Positions 1 to 7,623 of a stretch of 14,957 bases of DNA are shown here, piece by piece (the stretch's first letter is position 1; each line of letters opens with the position of its first letter). Made by a program: the position numbers and the translations under genes. The DNA is from Nitrospira sp. Its GTDB lineage: Bacteria; Nitrospirota; Nitrospiria; Nitrospirales; Nitrospiraceae. The stretch spans positions 4,260 through 19,216 of the forward strand of contig JABMDH010000056.1 of NCBI GenBank assembly GCA_015904075.1, in the 5' to 3' direction. A model generated the notes under the pieces. It had not been told where the DNA came from, searched no databases, and saw only the letters and a list, made by a program, of their open reading frames with translations.

Positions 1-1232
1 TGCACATCGCGCTCCTTGGCCATGTGCGTCTTGATCACCACCGGCACCGTTTGCCCTTCCCGGCGTCCCTGCTGCAACATCGACGAGATACTGATGCCGC
101 AACGGCCCAACTCACCGGCAATCTGCGCCAAGACGCCGGGACGATCGACAACCATGAATCGCAGATAGTAGAGCGAACTGATTTCCTCTATCGGTTTCAT
201 GCGCAACGGCCGACGCTGATCCTGGCGAAACGACGCAACCGGCACACGGCCGACTGCGCCCTTGAGCAGATTCCGGCCGATGGCGATCACGTCACTCACC
301 ACGGCGCTCCCGGTCGGCATCGATCCGGCCCCGCGGCCGTACAACACGACGTCGCCGACTGCGTCGCCGACCAACTGAATGGCGTTGTAGACACCGTCGA
401 CCTGCGCGATAGGAGACACCGACGGCACCATCGTGGGGTGCACTCGGGCTTCCACTTCGCCGTCCGCAAATTTCGCAATGCCCAGCAGTTTGATCGTAAA
501 ACCAAACTCCTTCGCATAGGCGATGTCGGTCGGCGTGATATGCGTAATCCCTTCGGTATAGATTTCCTTGCAATTGACCGGCGTACCGTAGGCCAAGCTG
601 ACAAGAATGGCCAGTTTATGCGCCGAATCGATTCCCGCCACGTCGAAGGTCGGATCTGCTTCGGCGTATCCGGCTTGCTGTGCATCCTTGAGTACCGACT
701 CGAAACTCTCGCCCTCGCGGGTCATCCTCGACAAAATATAATTCGACGTCCCGTTGATGATGCCGTAGATGGATTCGATCGTATTGCCTGCAAGGCCTTC
801 CGTGAGCGCCCGAACGACGGGAATCCCGCCGCCCACGCTGGCTTCGAATCCCACATCGACACCCTGGCGTGACGCGGCCTCAAAAATCTCTTCTCCGTGG
901 AGAGCCAGAAGCGCCTTGTTCGCCGTCACCACCTGCTTGCCCGCAGCCATCGCCTCCAGAATGACGCGTTTGGCGGTGTCGTATCCGCCGATCAATTCAA
1001 TGACGATGTCCACGGCAGGATCGTGAATCACCTGCTTCGCATCGGTCGTCAGAATCCCCGATGGCAGCAGGACTCCGCGATCCCGCGTGATATCCAAATC
1101 GGCAATGCGGACCAGTTCAACCGGCACACCGACCCGGCGGCGAATGAGCGCCGCGTTGTCGAGCAGAACCTTCGCGACGCCAGTCCCCACCGTGCCGAAT
1201 CCGATGATGCCGACCCCGATGCGAGACGTCAT
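1..1232 (-). CDS. hom: Homoserine dehydrogenase, 3' end cut by window edge
   Basis: NADP-dependent reduction of aspartate semialdehyde to homoserine, the branch point towards threonine and methionine, in the cytoplasm. Translating the minus strand from ATG 1232 gives 410 residues with no stop before the window edge. Seen: the Rossmann nucleotide loop GFGTVGTGV (residues 11-19), TANKALLA with K106, the substrate-site stretch [20 protein letters not shown] at about residues 190-210, and a C-terminal ACT domain starting near [19 protein letters not shown]. The family is usually about 430-440 residues, so only the end of the ACT domain is missing. ACT domains of this family commonly mediate threonine feedback. 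The start overlaps the aminotransferase stop as ATGA (1232-1229), and GGAG lies just upstream, so the two genes are probably translationally coupled and share one promoter. Identification is firm. Confidence 0.95.
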   Translation of the reverse strand, partial: MTSRIGVGIIGFGTVGTGVAKVLLDNAALIRRRVGVPVELVRIADLDITRDRGVLLPSGILTTDAKQVIHDPAVDIVIELIGGYDTAKRVILEAMAAGKQVVTANKALLALHGEEIFEAASRQGVDVGFEASVGGGIPVVRALTEGLAGNTIESIYGIINGTSNYILSRMTREGESFESVLKDAQQAGYAEADPTFDVAGIDSAHKLAILVSLAYGTPVNCKEIYTEGITHITPTDIAYAKEFGFTIKLLGIAKFADGEVEARVHPTMVPSVSPIAQVDGVYNAIQLVGDAVGDVVLYGRGAGSMPTGSAVVSDVIAIGRNLLKGAVGRVPVASFRQDQRRPLRMKPIEEISSLYYLRFMVVDRPGVLAQIAGELGRCGISISSMLQQGRREGQTVPVVIKTHMAKERDV

Positions 1233-2425
1233 TCTTCCGCTCCGTCGAGTTTGAGCGTTTTGCGAATCCCCCTCACGGCTTGGCGCGTGCGATGCTCATT
1301 TTCCACCAGCCCGAACCGTACATACTCATCCCCACCTTCACCGAAGCCGATCCCGGGAGAAACCGCAACTTTCGCTTCCTTGAGCAGGAGTTTTGAAAAT
1401 TCCAGGGACCCCATATGGCGATAGGGAAGAGGAATGTGCGCCCACACGAACATCGTGGCCATCGGCTTCGCCACCCGCCAGCCGATACGATTCAATCCTC
1501 CGACAAGCACGTCGCGCCGTTTCTGATAGCGCAAGACCGTCTCCTTGACGCATTCCTGCGGTCCGTTCAACGCGATCACGCTGGCGATTTGAATGGGCTG
1601 AAAAATACCGTAGTCCAAATAGCTCTTGATCTTCGCCAGCGCACCCACGACCTCACGATTGCCCACACAAAATCCCACGCGCCATCCGGGCATGTTGTAC
1701 GCTTTGGAGAGGGTATAGAACTCCACTCCAATGTCTTTCGCACCCGGCACTTGCAGAAAACTCGGCGCTTTGTAGCCGTCGAACACCAGATCGGCATACG
1801 CCAGATCATGGATAACGATGACGTTGTGCTCCTTGGCAAACGCCACGATCTTTTTGAAAAACTCGAGGTCTACCACAGCGGTGGTCGGGTTGTGCGGGAA
1901 ATTGATGACGAGAATTTTCGGGCGCGGAAACGTCTGGCGATAGACACGCGTCAAATCTTCAAAAAAATCGCTGTCCTGGCGCAGCTCAATTCCACGCACC
2001 TCACCGCCCGCTATGATAAAGCTATACATGTGGATCGGATAGGTCGGCGTTGGAGTCAACACTACATCGCCGGGACCGATTGTGGCCAAGGCCAGGTGGG
2101 CCAGCCCCTCCTTGGACCCGATGGTGACGATAGCTTCCGTCTCAGGGTCCAGATCCACGTTGTAATTTCGCTTGTACCATCCGCAGATTGCATGCCGGAG
2201 CTTGGTGATCCCGCGTGAAGCGGAATAGCGATGGTTCTTGCTCTTCCGGGTTGCCTCGATCATCTTCTCGACGATGTGCGGCGGCGTCGGCTGGTCCGGA
2301 TTGCCCATGCCGAAGTCAATGATATCTTCGCCGCGCTGCCGAGCATCAAGCTTGAGCGATTGCACTTGTGCAAAAACATACGGAGGAAGTCGCTTGATTC
2401 GATAAAACCCGTCGCCTAGCCCCAT
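1229..2425 (-). CDS. alaC: AlaC-like PLP-dependent aminotransferase (glutamate-pyruvate type)
   Basis: Class I/II (fold type I) aminotransferase of 398 residues, cytoplasmic. It resembles E. coli AlaC (YfdZ) along its whole length: RLPPYVF near residue 13, the GNPD loop at 41-44, SKEGLAHL at 104-111, NPT at 179-181, [12 protein letters not shown] from 206 (D207 and Y210 are cofactor contacts in the family), the PLP lysine K241 in [12 protein letters not shown], and YVRFGLVEN near the C terminus for substrate carboxylate binding. AlaC makes alanine from pyruvate with glutamate as donor. Relatives in other phyla are annotated as aspartate or LL-diaminopimelate aminotransferases, so the exact substrate is open. 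The start ATG 2425 is preceded by GGAGG at about 5 bases. It is the first gene of an operon with hom, which would suit a role in aspartate/alanine-family amino acids. The fold is certain, the substrate less so. Confidence 0.88.
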   Translation of the reverse strand: MGLGDGFYRIKRLPPYVFAQVQSLKLDARQRGEDIIDFGMGNPDQPTPPHIVEKMIEATRKSKNHRYSASRGITKLRHAICGWYKRNYNVDLDPETEAIVTIGSKEGLAHLALATIGPGDVVLTPTPTYPIHMYSFIIAGGEVRGIELRQDSDFFEDLTRVYRQTFPRPKILVINFPHNPTTAVVDLEFFKKIVAFAKEHNVIVIHDLAYADLVFDGYKAPSFLQVPGAKDIGVEFYTLSKAYNMPGWRVGFCVGNREVVGALAKIKSYLDYGIFQPIQIASVIALNGPQECVKETVLRYQKRRDVLVGGLNRIGWRVAKPMATMFVWAHIPLPYRHMGSLEFSKLLLKEAKVAVSPGIGFGEGGDEYVRFGLVENEHRTRQAVRGIRKTLKLDGAEE

Positions 2426-2501
2426 GACCCTCCTCTGACTTTCTCGGTGATCCTCAACGTGTTCTCTTGGTCACTTCACTAAAGAGCCGCGTGAGAGGCC
2501 T

Positions 2502-2530
2502 ATTCTAATGGAGGGCTCCAGTCGAGTCAA
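2502..2530 (-). promoter_or_regulatory. Sigma70-type promoter for alaC-hom
   Basis: Read on the minus strand: -35 TTGACT (2530-2525), a 17-base spacer, and -10 TAGAAT (2507-2502). Each box matches the consensus at five of six positions. Transcription would start near 2495, giving a leader of about 70 bases before ATG 2425. This is the best promoter match I found in the window. The activity is inferred from sequence alone. Confidence 0.65.
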
Positions 2531-2616
2531 TTTGCCCCGTGATTCTGTGGAGTTCTGAGTTCATCGCCCTCTAACCCCGGCCAGCCGGTTTGGGTTCACT
2601 GTGCACGAGTCTGTTC

Positions 2617-2646
2617 TTGCTCCCTCTCTCTTCTTTCTGCTACTAA
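2617..2646 (+). promoter_or_regulatory. Possible weak promoter for pdxJ
   Basis: TTGCTC (2617-2622), an 18-base spacer and TACTAA (2641-2646) lie about 65 bases before the pdxJ start in an otherwise gene-free, pyrimidine-rich intergenic region (2426-2712). The match to consensus is poor. A promoter is needed here because pdxJ is divergent from alaC, but this particular position is a guess. Confidence 0.25.
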
Positions 2647-2703
2647 TATCGGACGGTATTACCTCGTTTTTGCCTTTTTTTTCTTGTACTTCACAGACAG
2701 GAT

Positions 2704-2709
2704 GGAGGA
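2704..2709 (+). promoter_or_regulatory. Ribosome binding site fixing the GTG start of pdxJ
   Basis: GGAGGA ends three bases before GTG 2713, a close but usable spacing. The only nearby upstream ATG (2702) is out of frame. The protein beginning at the GTG ([10 protein letters not shown]) lines up with the start of other PdxJ proteins, so GTG 2713 is the likely initiation codon. Confidence 0.6.
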
Positions 2710-2712
2710 CTC

Positions 2713-3426
2713 GTGGCCCGGCTGGGTGTCAATATCGATCATGTGGCAACTTTGCGACAAGCGCGAGGAGGGAACGATCCTGATCCGTTAGCTGCCGCTA
2801 TTCTTGCCGAACTTGCCGGTGCAGATGGACTTGTCGTCCATCTGCGCGAAGACCGCCGGCACATTCAAGACCGGGACCTTCAGCTCCTGCGTGACATCAT
2901 CCGCACAAAACTCGATCTGGAAATGGCAGCAGACGACGCGATGACCAAGATCGCACTCACGGTCAAACCGGATCTGGTCACCCTTGTACCGGAAAAACGG
3001 CAGGAACTCACAACCGAGGGTGGATTGGACGTGGCGGGACAACGCGAGCAGATCCAGAAAATTATTACGCTCTTGCACGAAGGCGGAATCCCGGTCAGCG
3101 TCTTTGTCGAACCCGATTTCAATCAGATCAAGGCTGCGCATAAGGTGTCGGCGGATTTCGTGGAGCTGCATACTGGCCGCTATGCGAACGCCACCCGCTC
3201 CAAGGAGGCCGACGCAGAATTCGAGGCCATCACCCAAGCAGCCAAGCTCGCGTATAAACTGGGCATCGGCGTCAACGCCGGGCACGGATTGAATTATCGC
3301 AACATCAAGCGCTTAACCCATATTCCTGAAATCGTCGAATACAATATTGGGCACAGCATCATTGCGCGGGCCGTCCTCGTCGGCCTTGAGCAAGCCGTGA
3401 AAGAAATGAAGGCCTTGCTCGGTTGA
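2713..3426 (+). CDS. pdxJ: Pyridoxine 5'-phosphate synthase
   Basis: Last step of DXP-dependent vitamin B6 synthesis: condenses 1-deoxy-D-xylulose 5-phosphate with 3-amino-2-oxopropyl phosphate to pyridoxine 5'-phosphate. It is a cytoplasmic TIM-barrel enzyme. The 237 residues match the family length (E. coli 243). Seen: [11 protein letters not shown] at 5-15, [10 protein letters not shown] with H43, LEMA with E70, the long conserved segment [19 protein letters not shown] at 93-111, HTGRYA from 153, and VNAGHGLNY with H191. H43, E70 and H191 correspond to E. coli H45, E72 and H193, so the catalytic set is complete. GTG start with GGAGGA upstream. It leads the plus-strand run into nnr-tsaE-lapA-mutS, but a 163-base gap follows, so it may be transcribed separately. 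Confidence 0.96.
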   Translation: MARLGVNIDHVATLRQARGGNDPDPLAAAILAELAGADGLVVHLREDRRHIQDRDLQLLRDIIRTKLDLEMAADDAMTKIALTVKPDLVTLVPEKRQELTTEGGLDVAGQREQIQKIITLLHEGGIPVSVFVEPDFNQIKAAHKVSADFVELHTGRYANATRSKEADAEFEAITQAAKLAYKLGIGVNAGHGLNYRNIKRLTHIPEIVEYNIGHSIIARAVLVGLEQAVKEMKALLG

Positions 3427-3483
3427 CCATACCATGCGATCGACCTGCCTGCGCACCGCCAGAGCATCATGCGCGTGAGAGCG

Positions 3484-3512
3484 TTGTCATGACTCCATTC
3501 GACTTCTATCAC
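3484..3512 (+). promoter_or_regulatory. Possible promoter for the nnr-tsaE-lapA-mutS run
   Basis: TTGTCA (3484-3489), a 17-base spacer and TATCAC (3507-3512) lie in the 163-base gap between pdxJ and nnr, about 75 bases before the nnr start. Spacing is ideal but the -10 box matches only four of six. The rest of the gap (3427-3589) shows no gene, no remnant of an acpS gene and no clear terminator. Confidence 0.35.
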
Positions 3513-3589
3513 AACGGCAAAGCGATGCGCACACAGGCGGGCAGCCGCAACGCCCTCCTTTACTATTCGACACTCGCCATAGGGCTACA

Positions 3590-5146
3590 ATGACAAAGGT
3601 CGTCACCGGCGCGCAGATGCAAGCACTTGATCGGCGAACGATCGGCGAAGCCCATATTCCCGGCACAGTATTGATGGAACGCGCCGGCGCAGGCCTCGTG
3701 GCCGTCCTTGAACAACTCTATGGTTCTGTGCGTGGGAAACGCGTCACGATCCTCTGTGGCAAAGGCAATAACGGCGGCGATGGATTTGTCGTAGCCCGGC
3801 TGCTTCGCCGTCTTCAGGCCCACGTTCGAATCCTTACCATGACGCCCGTTTCAGAATTGAGTCGCGACGCCGCAACAATGTATCGGCAATTCGTCCGTGC
3901 AGCCGGCAAATCGGCCGTACAACCCTATCGCTCCACGAGCCAGGCGCTCCCGCTCCTCCGTGAGAGCGACATCCTCGTCGATGCACTGCTCGGAACCGGC
4001 CTGTCCTCCGATGTCACAGGACACTATGGCGACGCGATCGACAACATCAATGAAGCTGAACGGCCGGTCGTGGCCGTCGATCTTCCATCCGGCCTGCATG
4101 CCGACACTGGCGCCATACTCGGACGCGCCGTCAGGGCCTCCCTCACCGTGACGTTCGGGCTCCCTAAATTGGGGCTGTACCAGAACCATGGGATCGATCT
4201 GGCCGGACTTATCAGGGTTGTCGATATCGGCATTCCCTCGGCCTACATCGATGCCGTCACAAGCCGGACCATGTTGATGACTCCCGCCTTTGTACAAGCC
4301 TCGTTACCGGTGCGCAGACCATCCAGCCACAAAGGCACATTCGGCCATGCCGGAATCATTGCAGGCTCTGTCGGCAAAACCGGCGCGGCAGCTATGGCTG
4401 CGCGAGCGGCCCTTCGAATCGGAGCCGGGCTGGTGACCGTCGCAGTCCCTTCCAGCGTCAACGACGTGTTGGAGGCAAAACTGCTGGAGGCTATGACCAT
4501 CCCGATGCCGGAAACCAAATCGCGAACCTTTGCGCGCACGGCATTCGACCGGCTCACCGCCTTTATCGCTGCCAGAACTGCGATTGCGATCGGCCCCGGG
4601 TTATCAACCCATCCGGAAACGGTCGAATTAGTGCAAGCTCTGACCAAACAACTCGATCGTCCTGCTGTCCTGGATGCCGATGCGCTGAATGCGCTGGCCG
4701 GCCGCGCATCGATGCTCACAGCATGTAACACGCCTCCGATTCTTACGCCCCATCCTGGTGAGATGGCCCGGCTGGAAACCGACGCGACGCCGCAGAGTGT
4801 CAATGCCAATCGAATCGACACTGCCTCCAGGTTTGCGCGGGAACGGGGAGTATTCATTGTCCTGAAAGGCGCCCGAACCGTAGTCGCAAGGCCGGACGGA
4901 ACTGCGGCAATTTGTCCGACCGGGAATCCCGGAATGGCAACAGCAGGAACAGGTGACGTCTTAACCGGCATGATCGTGGGATTGTTAGCCCAAGGCCTGT
5001 CACCATGGGACGCCGCCTGTACAGCGACCTACCTGCATGGGTGTGCCGGAGATTTAGCCGCAGCTGAAAAGGGACAGGCAGGACTGATCGCAGGAGACTT
5101 GATTGAGCAGATACCTTTTGCCAGCAAGATGGTCCATGAAACCTAA
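3590..5146 (+). CDS. nnr: Bifunctional NAD(P)HX epimerase / ADP-dependent NAD(P)HX dehydratase
   Basis: Repairs hydrated NADH and NADPH: the N-terminal domain epimerises R- and S-NAD(P)HX, and the C-terminal domain dehydrates S-NAD(P)HX using ADP. The 518 residues match fused NnrE-NnrD proteins. N-terminal YjeF_N domain, about 1-220: GKGNNGGDG at 57-65, VDALLGTG from 130 with D131, and VDLPSGLHADTG from 163. C-terminal ribokinase-like domain, about 240-515: HKGTFGHAGIIAGS from 247, GKTGAA at 262, HPGEMARLE at 388, and GTGD at 453-456 with the family's catalytic Asp D456. Start ATG 3590 has AGGG about 7 bases upstream. Its 3' end overlaps tsaE by 11 bases, so it probably forms an operon with tsaE, the lapA-like gene and mutS. 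Confidence 0.95.
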   Translation: MTKVVTGAQMQALDRRTIGEAHIPGTVLMERAGAGLVAVLEQLYGSVRGKRVTILCGKGNNGGDGFVVARLLRRLQAHVRILTMTPVSELSRDAATMYRQFVRAAGKSAVQPYRSTSQALPLLRESDILVDALLGTGLSSDVTGHYGDAIDNINEAERPVVAVDLPSGLHADTGAILGRAVRASLTVTFGLPKLGLYQNHGIDLAGLIRVVDIGIPSAYIDAVTSRTMLMTPAFVQASLPVRRPSSHKGTFGHAGIIAGSVGKTGAAAMAARAALRIGAGLVTVAVPSSVNDVLEAKLLEAMTIPMPETKSRTFARTAFDRLTAFIAARTAIAIGPGLSTHPETVELVQALTKQLDRPAVLDADALNALAGRASMLTACNTPPILTPHPGEMARLETDATPQSVNANRIDTASRFARERGVFIVLKGARTVVARPDGTAAICPTGNPGMATAGTGDVLTGMIVGLLAQGLSPWDAACTATYLHGCAGDLAAAEKGQAGLIAGDLIEQIPFASKMVHET

Positions 5147-5747
5147 CCGAGCACGATCCCGTGCGAGAAAGAGCGATCAAGTACGGAAGGCAGGGCGGAG
5201 AGCGGCTGCCGATTCACCTGAGGTTGTGCTCACCTCCCTTGCTGCGACTGAATCGCTTGGCCGTGCTATTGGCCGTGCTCTCACAGGAGGAAACGTGCTG
5301 GCATTGATCGGTGGATTAGGTGCCGGCAAAACCTCCATGGTCCGCGGCATCGCAACCGGCCTCGACGCGCCACCCGATTCTGTCAGCAGTCCCACTTTCG
5401 TATTGGTACATGAATACCGAGCCCGTCTTCCCCTGATTCATGTCGATCTGTACCGGCTGCACAGCGACGCAGACATCGAATCGATCGGACTTACAGACTA
5501 TTTCACCGACCGAACGGTTGTGGCCATCGAGTGGGCCGACCGGTTTTCCGCCTTGCTTCCGGAAGACCGGCTGGAAGTGTGGTTGACCCACCGAAGTCCG
5601 GCTACCCGGATCGTGCGGTTCACCGCGAAGGGACCGCATTCACGCTCGTTGCTGGCCCGCATCGATCAAGCCCGTCGCTTGGCCAAACGCCCACCGGCTT
5701 CGCAGACGCGAAAGACCACCGGCCCAAGAAAGGCTTCGACTCGATGA
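5136..5747 (+). CDS. tsaE: tRNA t6A37 threonylcarbamoyladenosine biosynthesis ATPase TsaE
   Basis: ATPase partner of TsaB and TsaD in making t6A at position 37 of ANN-decoding tRNAs, in the cytoplasm. With start ATG 5136 it has 203 residues. Seen: the P-loop GGLGAGKTS (59-67), SSPTFVLVHEY around 84-94, HVDLYRL with D104, and IEWADRF at 131-137. These are the usual TsaE signatures in the usual order. The reading frame is open back to a TTG at 5103, but that start would lengthen the overlap with nnr. ATG 5136 overlaps nnr by 11 bases and is the more ordinary choice, although no strong ribosome site is visible. The first 25 residues and the last 25 are rich in Arg/Lys and extend beyond the compact TsaE domain (often about 150 residues). 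The stop overlaps the next gene as ATGA. Confidence 0.93.
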   Translation: MKPNRARSRARKSDQVRKAGRRAAADSPEVVLTSLAATESLGRAIGRALTGGNVLALIGGLGAGKTSMVRGIATGLDAPPDSVSSPTFVLVHEYRARLPLIHVDLYRLHSDADIESIGLTDYFTDRTVVAIEWADRFSALLPEDRLEVWLTHRSPATRIVRFTAKGPHSRSLLARIDQARRLAKRPPASQTRKTTGPRKASTR

Positions 5748-6082
5748 TTCGTTTGAGTATCGTCGGCATTCTTTTGCTGCTCTCGCTGGCCTTCTTTCTT
5801 CAAAACCAGGAGCAAGAAGTCACCCTTCGATACTTTTTCGGATTACTGGAGGCCTCGACGCCTGTGTACAAACCCATCATGGCCGGCTTTGTGGTCGGCC
5901 TCTTGGTTGCAGTGATTTTACTGTTTCCTCCATGGGTACGTGGCCGTATCGAGCTCAGACGAAAAACGAAGGCGCTGCAAGAAGCCGAAGTAGACCTCGA
6001 GCGACTTCGTCAGTCCGTCCAGAACGCCTCCGACCGTCTCCCGGCATCACCGGGGCCTTCACAGGGCGCCACGGATGATTGA
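5744..6082 (+). CDS. LapA-domain (DUF1049) inner-membrane protein
   Basis: Small protein of 112 residues from ATG 5744. Two hydrophobic segments (about 2-18 and 42-62) are separated by a short loop. The signature LQNQEQEVTLRYFFG sits just after the first segment, as in LapA/YciS proteins. A charged, coiled-coil-prone tail (about 70-95, Glu/Arg/Leu-rich) should face the cytoplasm. E. coli LapA works with LapB in lipopolysaccharide assembly control. No lapB is seen here, so that role is only an extrapolation. The frame is open further upstream (to 5531), but that part lies inside tsaE and lacks the pattern. The ATG overlaps the tsaE stop (5744-5747) and the gene overlaps mutS by 8 bases, which supports coupling. 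Confidence 0.82.
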   Translation: MIRLSIVGILLLLSLAFFLQNQEQEVTLRYFFGLLEASTPVYKPIMAGFVVGLLVAVILLFPPWVRGRIELRRKTKALQEAEVDLERLRQSVQNASDRLPASPGPSQGATDD

Positions 6083-6716
6083 CCAGGACGCAAGCCCCCT
6101 CATGCGGCAGTATCGGGACATCAAGCGGGGCTATCCGCAGGCTATCCTGTTTTTTCGCGTCGGAGACTTTTATGAAATGTTTTACGAAGACGCGCAAGTA
6201 GCCTCACGTCTCCTTTCTATTGCACTCACATCCCGAGATAAGCACAATCCCGATCCGATCCCCCTTTGCGGGGTTCCCTATCATGCTGCGACCGGATACA
6301 TCGCCAAGCTGCTCAAGACAGGACGAACGGTGGCGCTTTGTGAGCAAGTTGAAGATCCCAAGCTGGCCAAGGGGCTGGTGCGCCGTGAAGTCGTGCGTCT
6401 CTATACACCCGGGACTCTCGTCGATACGGAGCTGCTTTCCCCGGCCGAATCGAATTATCTTGCGGCGCTGTCTCTCCAACCAGTATCGGCACAGCCGACG
6501 GTAATCGGACTGGCGGCGATTGACGTCTCCACCGGTGAGTTCTGGGTGACGGAATTACACGGCCCACAGGCGGCGGCGCTCATCAGACTGCCTTTCATCT
6601 GGTCCTTCGTCCGCTTGAGTTCCGCCCGTTCGATGCCGTGCGCCGCCATTTTCCTGACTTCACGCCGGATCAGGTCCAGTACACGTTCTACTTCCGACGC
6701 GCGGGTTCCGGCATAG
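6075..6716 (+). CDS. mutS: DNA mismatch repair protein MutS, N-terminal fragment
   Basis: True mutS sequence covers 6075-6581 (residues 1-169). After that the frame runs through antisense M16 peptidase sequence and stops at 6716, so the last 44 residues are not MutS. Seen: the mismatch-recognition domain, with the GDFYEMF motif whose F32 and E34 are the family's mismatch-wedging and hydrogen-bonding residues, then SRDKHNPDPIPLCGVPYHA and LCEQVEDP, leading into the connector domain that is cut near [11 protein letters not shown]. MutS binds mispaired bases and recruits MutL. The remainder lies at 8711-10917. Joining codon 169 (ends 6581) to 8746 keeps the frame and gives about 892 residues, close to the family norm of about 850-880. 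The ATG overlaps the lapA-like gene by 8 bases. Confidence 0.92.
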   Translation: MIDQDASPLMRQYRDIKRGYPQAILFFRVGDFYEMFYEDAQVASRLLSIALTSRDKHNPDPIPLCGVPYHAATGYIAKLLKTGRTVALCEQVEDPKLAKGLVRREVVRLYTPGTLVDTELLSPAESNYLAALSLQPVSAQPTVIGLAAIDVSTGEFWVTELHGPQAAALIRLPFIWSFVRLSSARSMPCAAIFLTSRRIRSSTRSTSDARVPA

Positions 6717-7618
6717 ACCGTCATCGTGCCCCCATCCGAATAGCCGGACAAAAACGAATAAATCGAGTAGGCCAGGCCACGCTTTTCACGAATCTCCTGA
6801 AAAAGGCGTGAACTGACGCTTCCGCCCAGCACGCTGTTCAGCACATAAGCCGCATAGCGGTCTTTGTGGCCTGCTGGAATTCCCTTCAGTCCGACACAAA
6901 GGTGTACCTGTTCCAATGATTTCCGTTTGGTCACAACGCCGCCGCAGATGTCCGGTGGCCAACGTCTGCGCGGTTCGGCGCTCACGGACGGACGATGCCT
7001 CCCGAATGTACGGGCCATCGTCTGTTCAAGCCCGCGCTGGTCGAAATTTCCTGCAACCGCGAGCACCATTTCCTGAGGCCGGTAGTGAGTCCCGACATAG
7101 CCAAGGAGATCGTCCCTCCTCAGTTTCGCAATCGTCGTTTCCTGCCCAAGAATCGGCCGGCTCAGCGGATGGCGGCCCATCACGAGCCCTGTGTGCAGCT
7201 CTTGGACCAAATCCTCTGGATCGTCTTGAACCATGCGGATTTCTTCAAGCACCACCTGCTTCTCTTTTTCAATTTCTTTCGGCCCAAATCGGGATCGGTG
7301 GAACAGGTCCGAGAGTAGATTCAGCGCTTTAGGCAGATGCTGATCGAGCACTTTGACATAAAAGGTGGTCGTCTCACGCGTGGTGAAGGCGTTCATCTCG
7401 CCTCCAAGCGCATCAATCTCGCGCGAGATATCGGTGGCCGACCGAGTGGCCGTCCCCTTGAAAAACATATGTTCAATGAAGTGGGAATACCCCGCCTGCG
7501 CGGGGCTTTCGTCGCGGGAGCCGGCATTCACCCACATGCCGACCGTGACAGACTTGAGCGTCGGGATCTGCTCGGTGACTAAGCGAATCCCATTGTCGAG
7601 AATACGTTTGCGGTACAA
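6455..7618 (-). CDS. M16 family zinc metallopeptidase, N-terminal part (3' end foreign)
   Basis: Insulinase/mitochondrial-processing-peptidase-like protease. Seen: the inverted zinc motif HFIEH (H46, E49, H50), the downstream acidic stretch EKEKQVVLEEI (117-127) that carries the third zinc ligand, GGEMNAFTTRETT from 72, and the C-domain signature GGSVSSRLFQEIREKRGLAY. Residues 1-345 are genuine; the last 42 are antisense mutS sequence and end at 6455. The start is TTG 7618, five bases after the pnp stop, with no ATG that would keep the conserved N terminus. Such genes often follow pnp, as here. The missing C terminus is present in the second copy at 12470-13294; joined, the protein would have about 417 residues, the usual size. 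Its substrate is unknown. Confidence 0.9.
   Translation of the reverse strand: MYRKRILDNGIRLVTEQIPTLKSVTVGMWVNAGSRDESPAQAGYSHFIEHMFFKGTATRSATDISREIDALGGEMNAFTTRETTTFYVKVLDQHLPKALNLLSDLFHRSRFGPKEIEKEKQVVLEEIRMVQDDPEDLVQELHTGLVMGRHPLSRPILGQETTIAKLRRDDLLGYVGTHYRPQEMVLAVAGNFDQRGLEQTMARTFGRHRPSVSAEPRRRWPPDICGGVVTKRKSLEQVHLCVGLKGIPAGHKDRYAAYVLNSVLGGSVSSRLFQEIREKRGLAYSIYSFLSGYSDGGTMTVYAGTRASEVERVLDLIRREVRKMAAHGIERAELKRTKDQMKGSLMSAAACGPCNSVTQNSPVETSIAASPITVGCADTGWRDSAAR
6547..6581 (+). repeat. 35-base mutS direct repeat, left copy
   Basis: Begins TGACGGAATTACACGG and flanks the displaced block on its left. It matches 8711-8745 with two differences (6563 C versus 8727 T; 6577 C versus 8741 T). It encodes [11 protein letters not shown] of MutS. 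It looks like a target-site duplication but is better read as the overlapping ends of two mutS contigs from slightly different strains. Confidence 0.9.
6581..7191 (-). repeat. 611-base M16 peptidase repeat, copy inside the displaced block
   Basis: Aligns without gaps to 12686-13296 at a constant offset of 6105. By hand I count about 42 differences (about 93% identity), of which only five change the protein (Thr/Pro, Gly/Asp, Gly/Arg, Ser/Gln and His/Arg). It covers residues of about 143-345 of the peptidase. Such mostly silent divergence means both versions were under selection as working genes. Confidence 0.92.
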
Positions 7619-7623
7619 GGGAA

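Noticed and set aside
24..872. Plus-strand open frame of 282 codons rich in His and Arg
   Set aside because: It is the antisense shadow of hom, whose minus-strand translation is unmistakable.
1415..2218. Plus-strand open frame of 267 codons
   Set aside because: It lies wholly antisense to the AlaC-like aminotransferase, which has all its catalytic motifs.
2601..2783. Small open frame of 60 codons before pdxJ
   Set aside because: It overlaps the pdxJ start in another frame, is low in complexity and has no ribosome site; it reads as intergenic sequence.
3590..5146. Minus-strand open frames across nnr (3851-4297, 4243-4971)
   Set aside because: They are shadows of a clear two-domain Nnr protein, with no ribosome sites or recognisable motifs.
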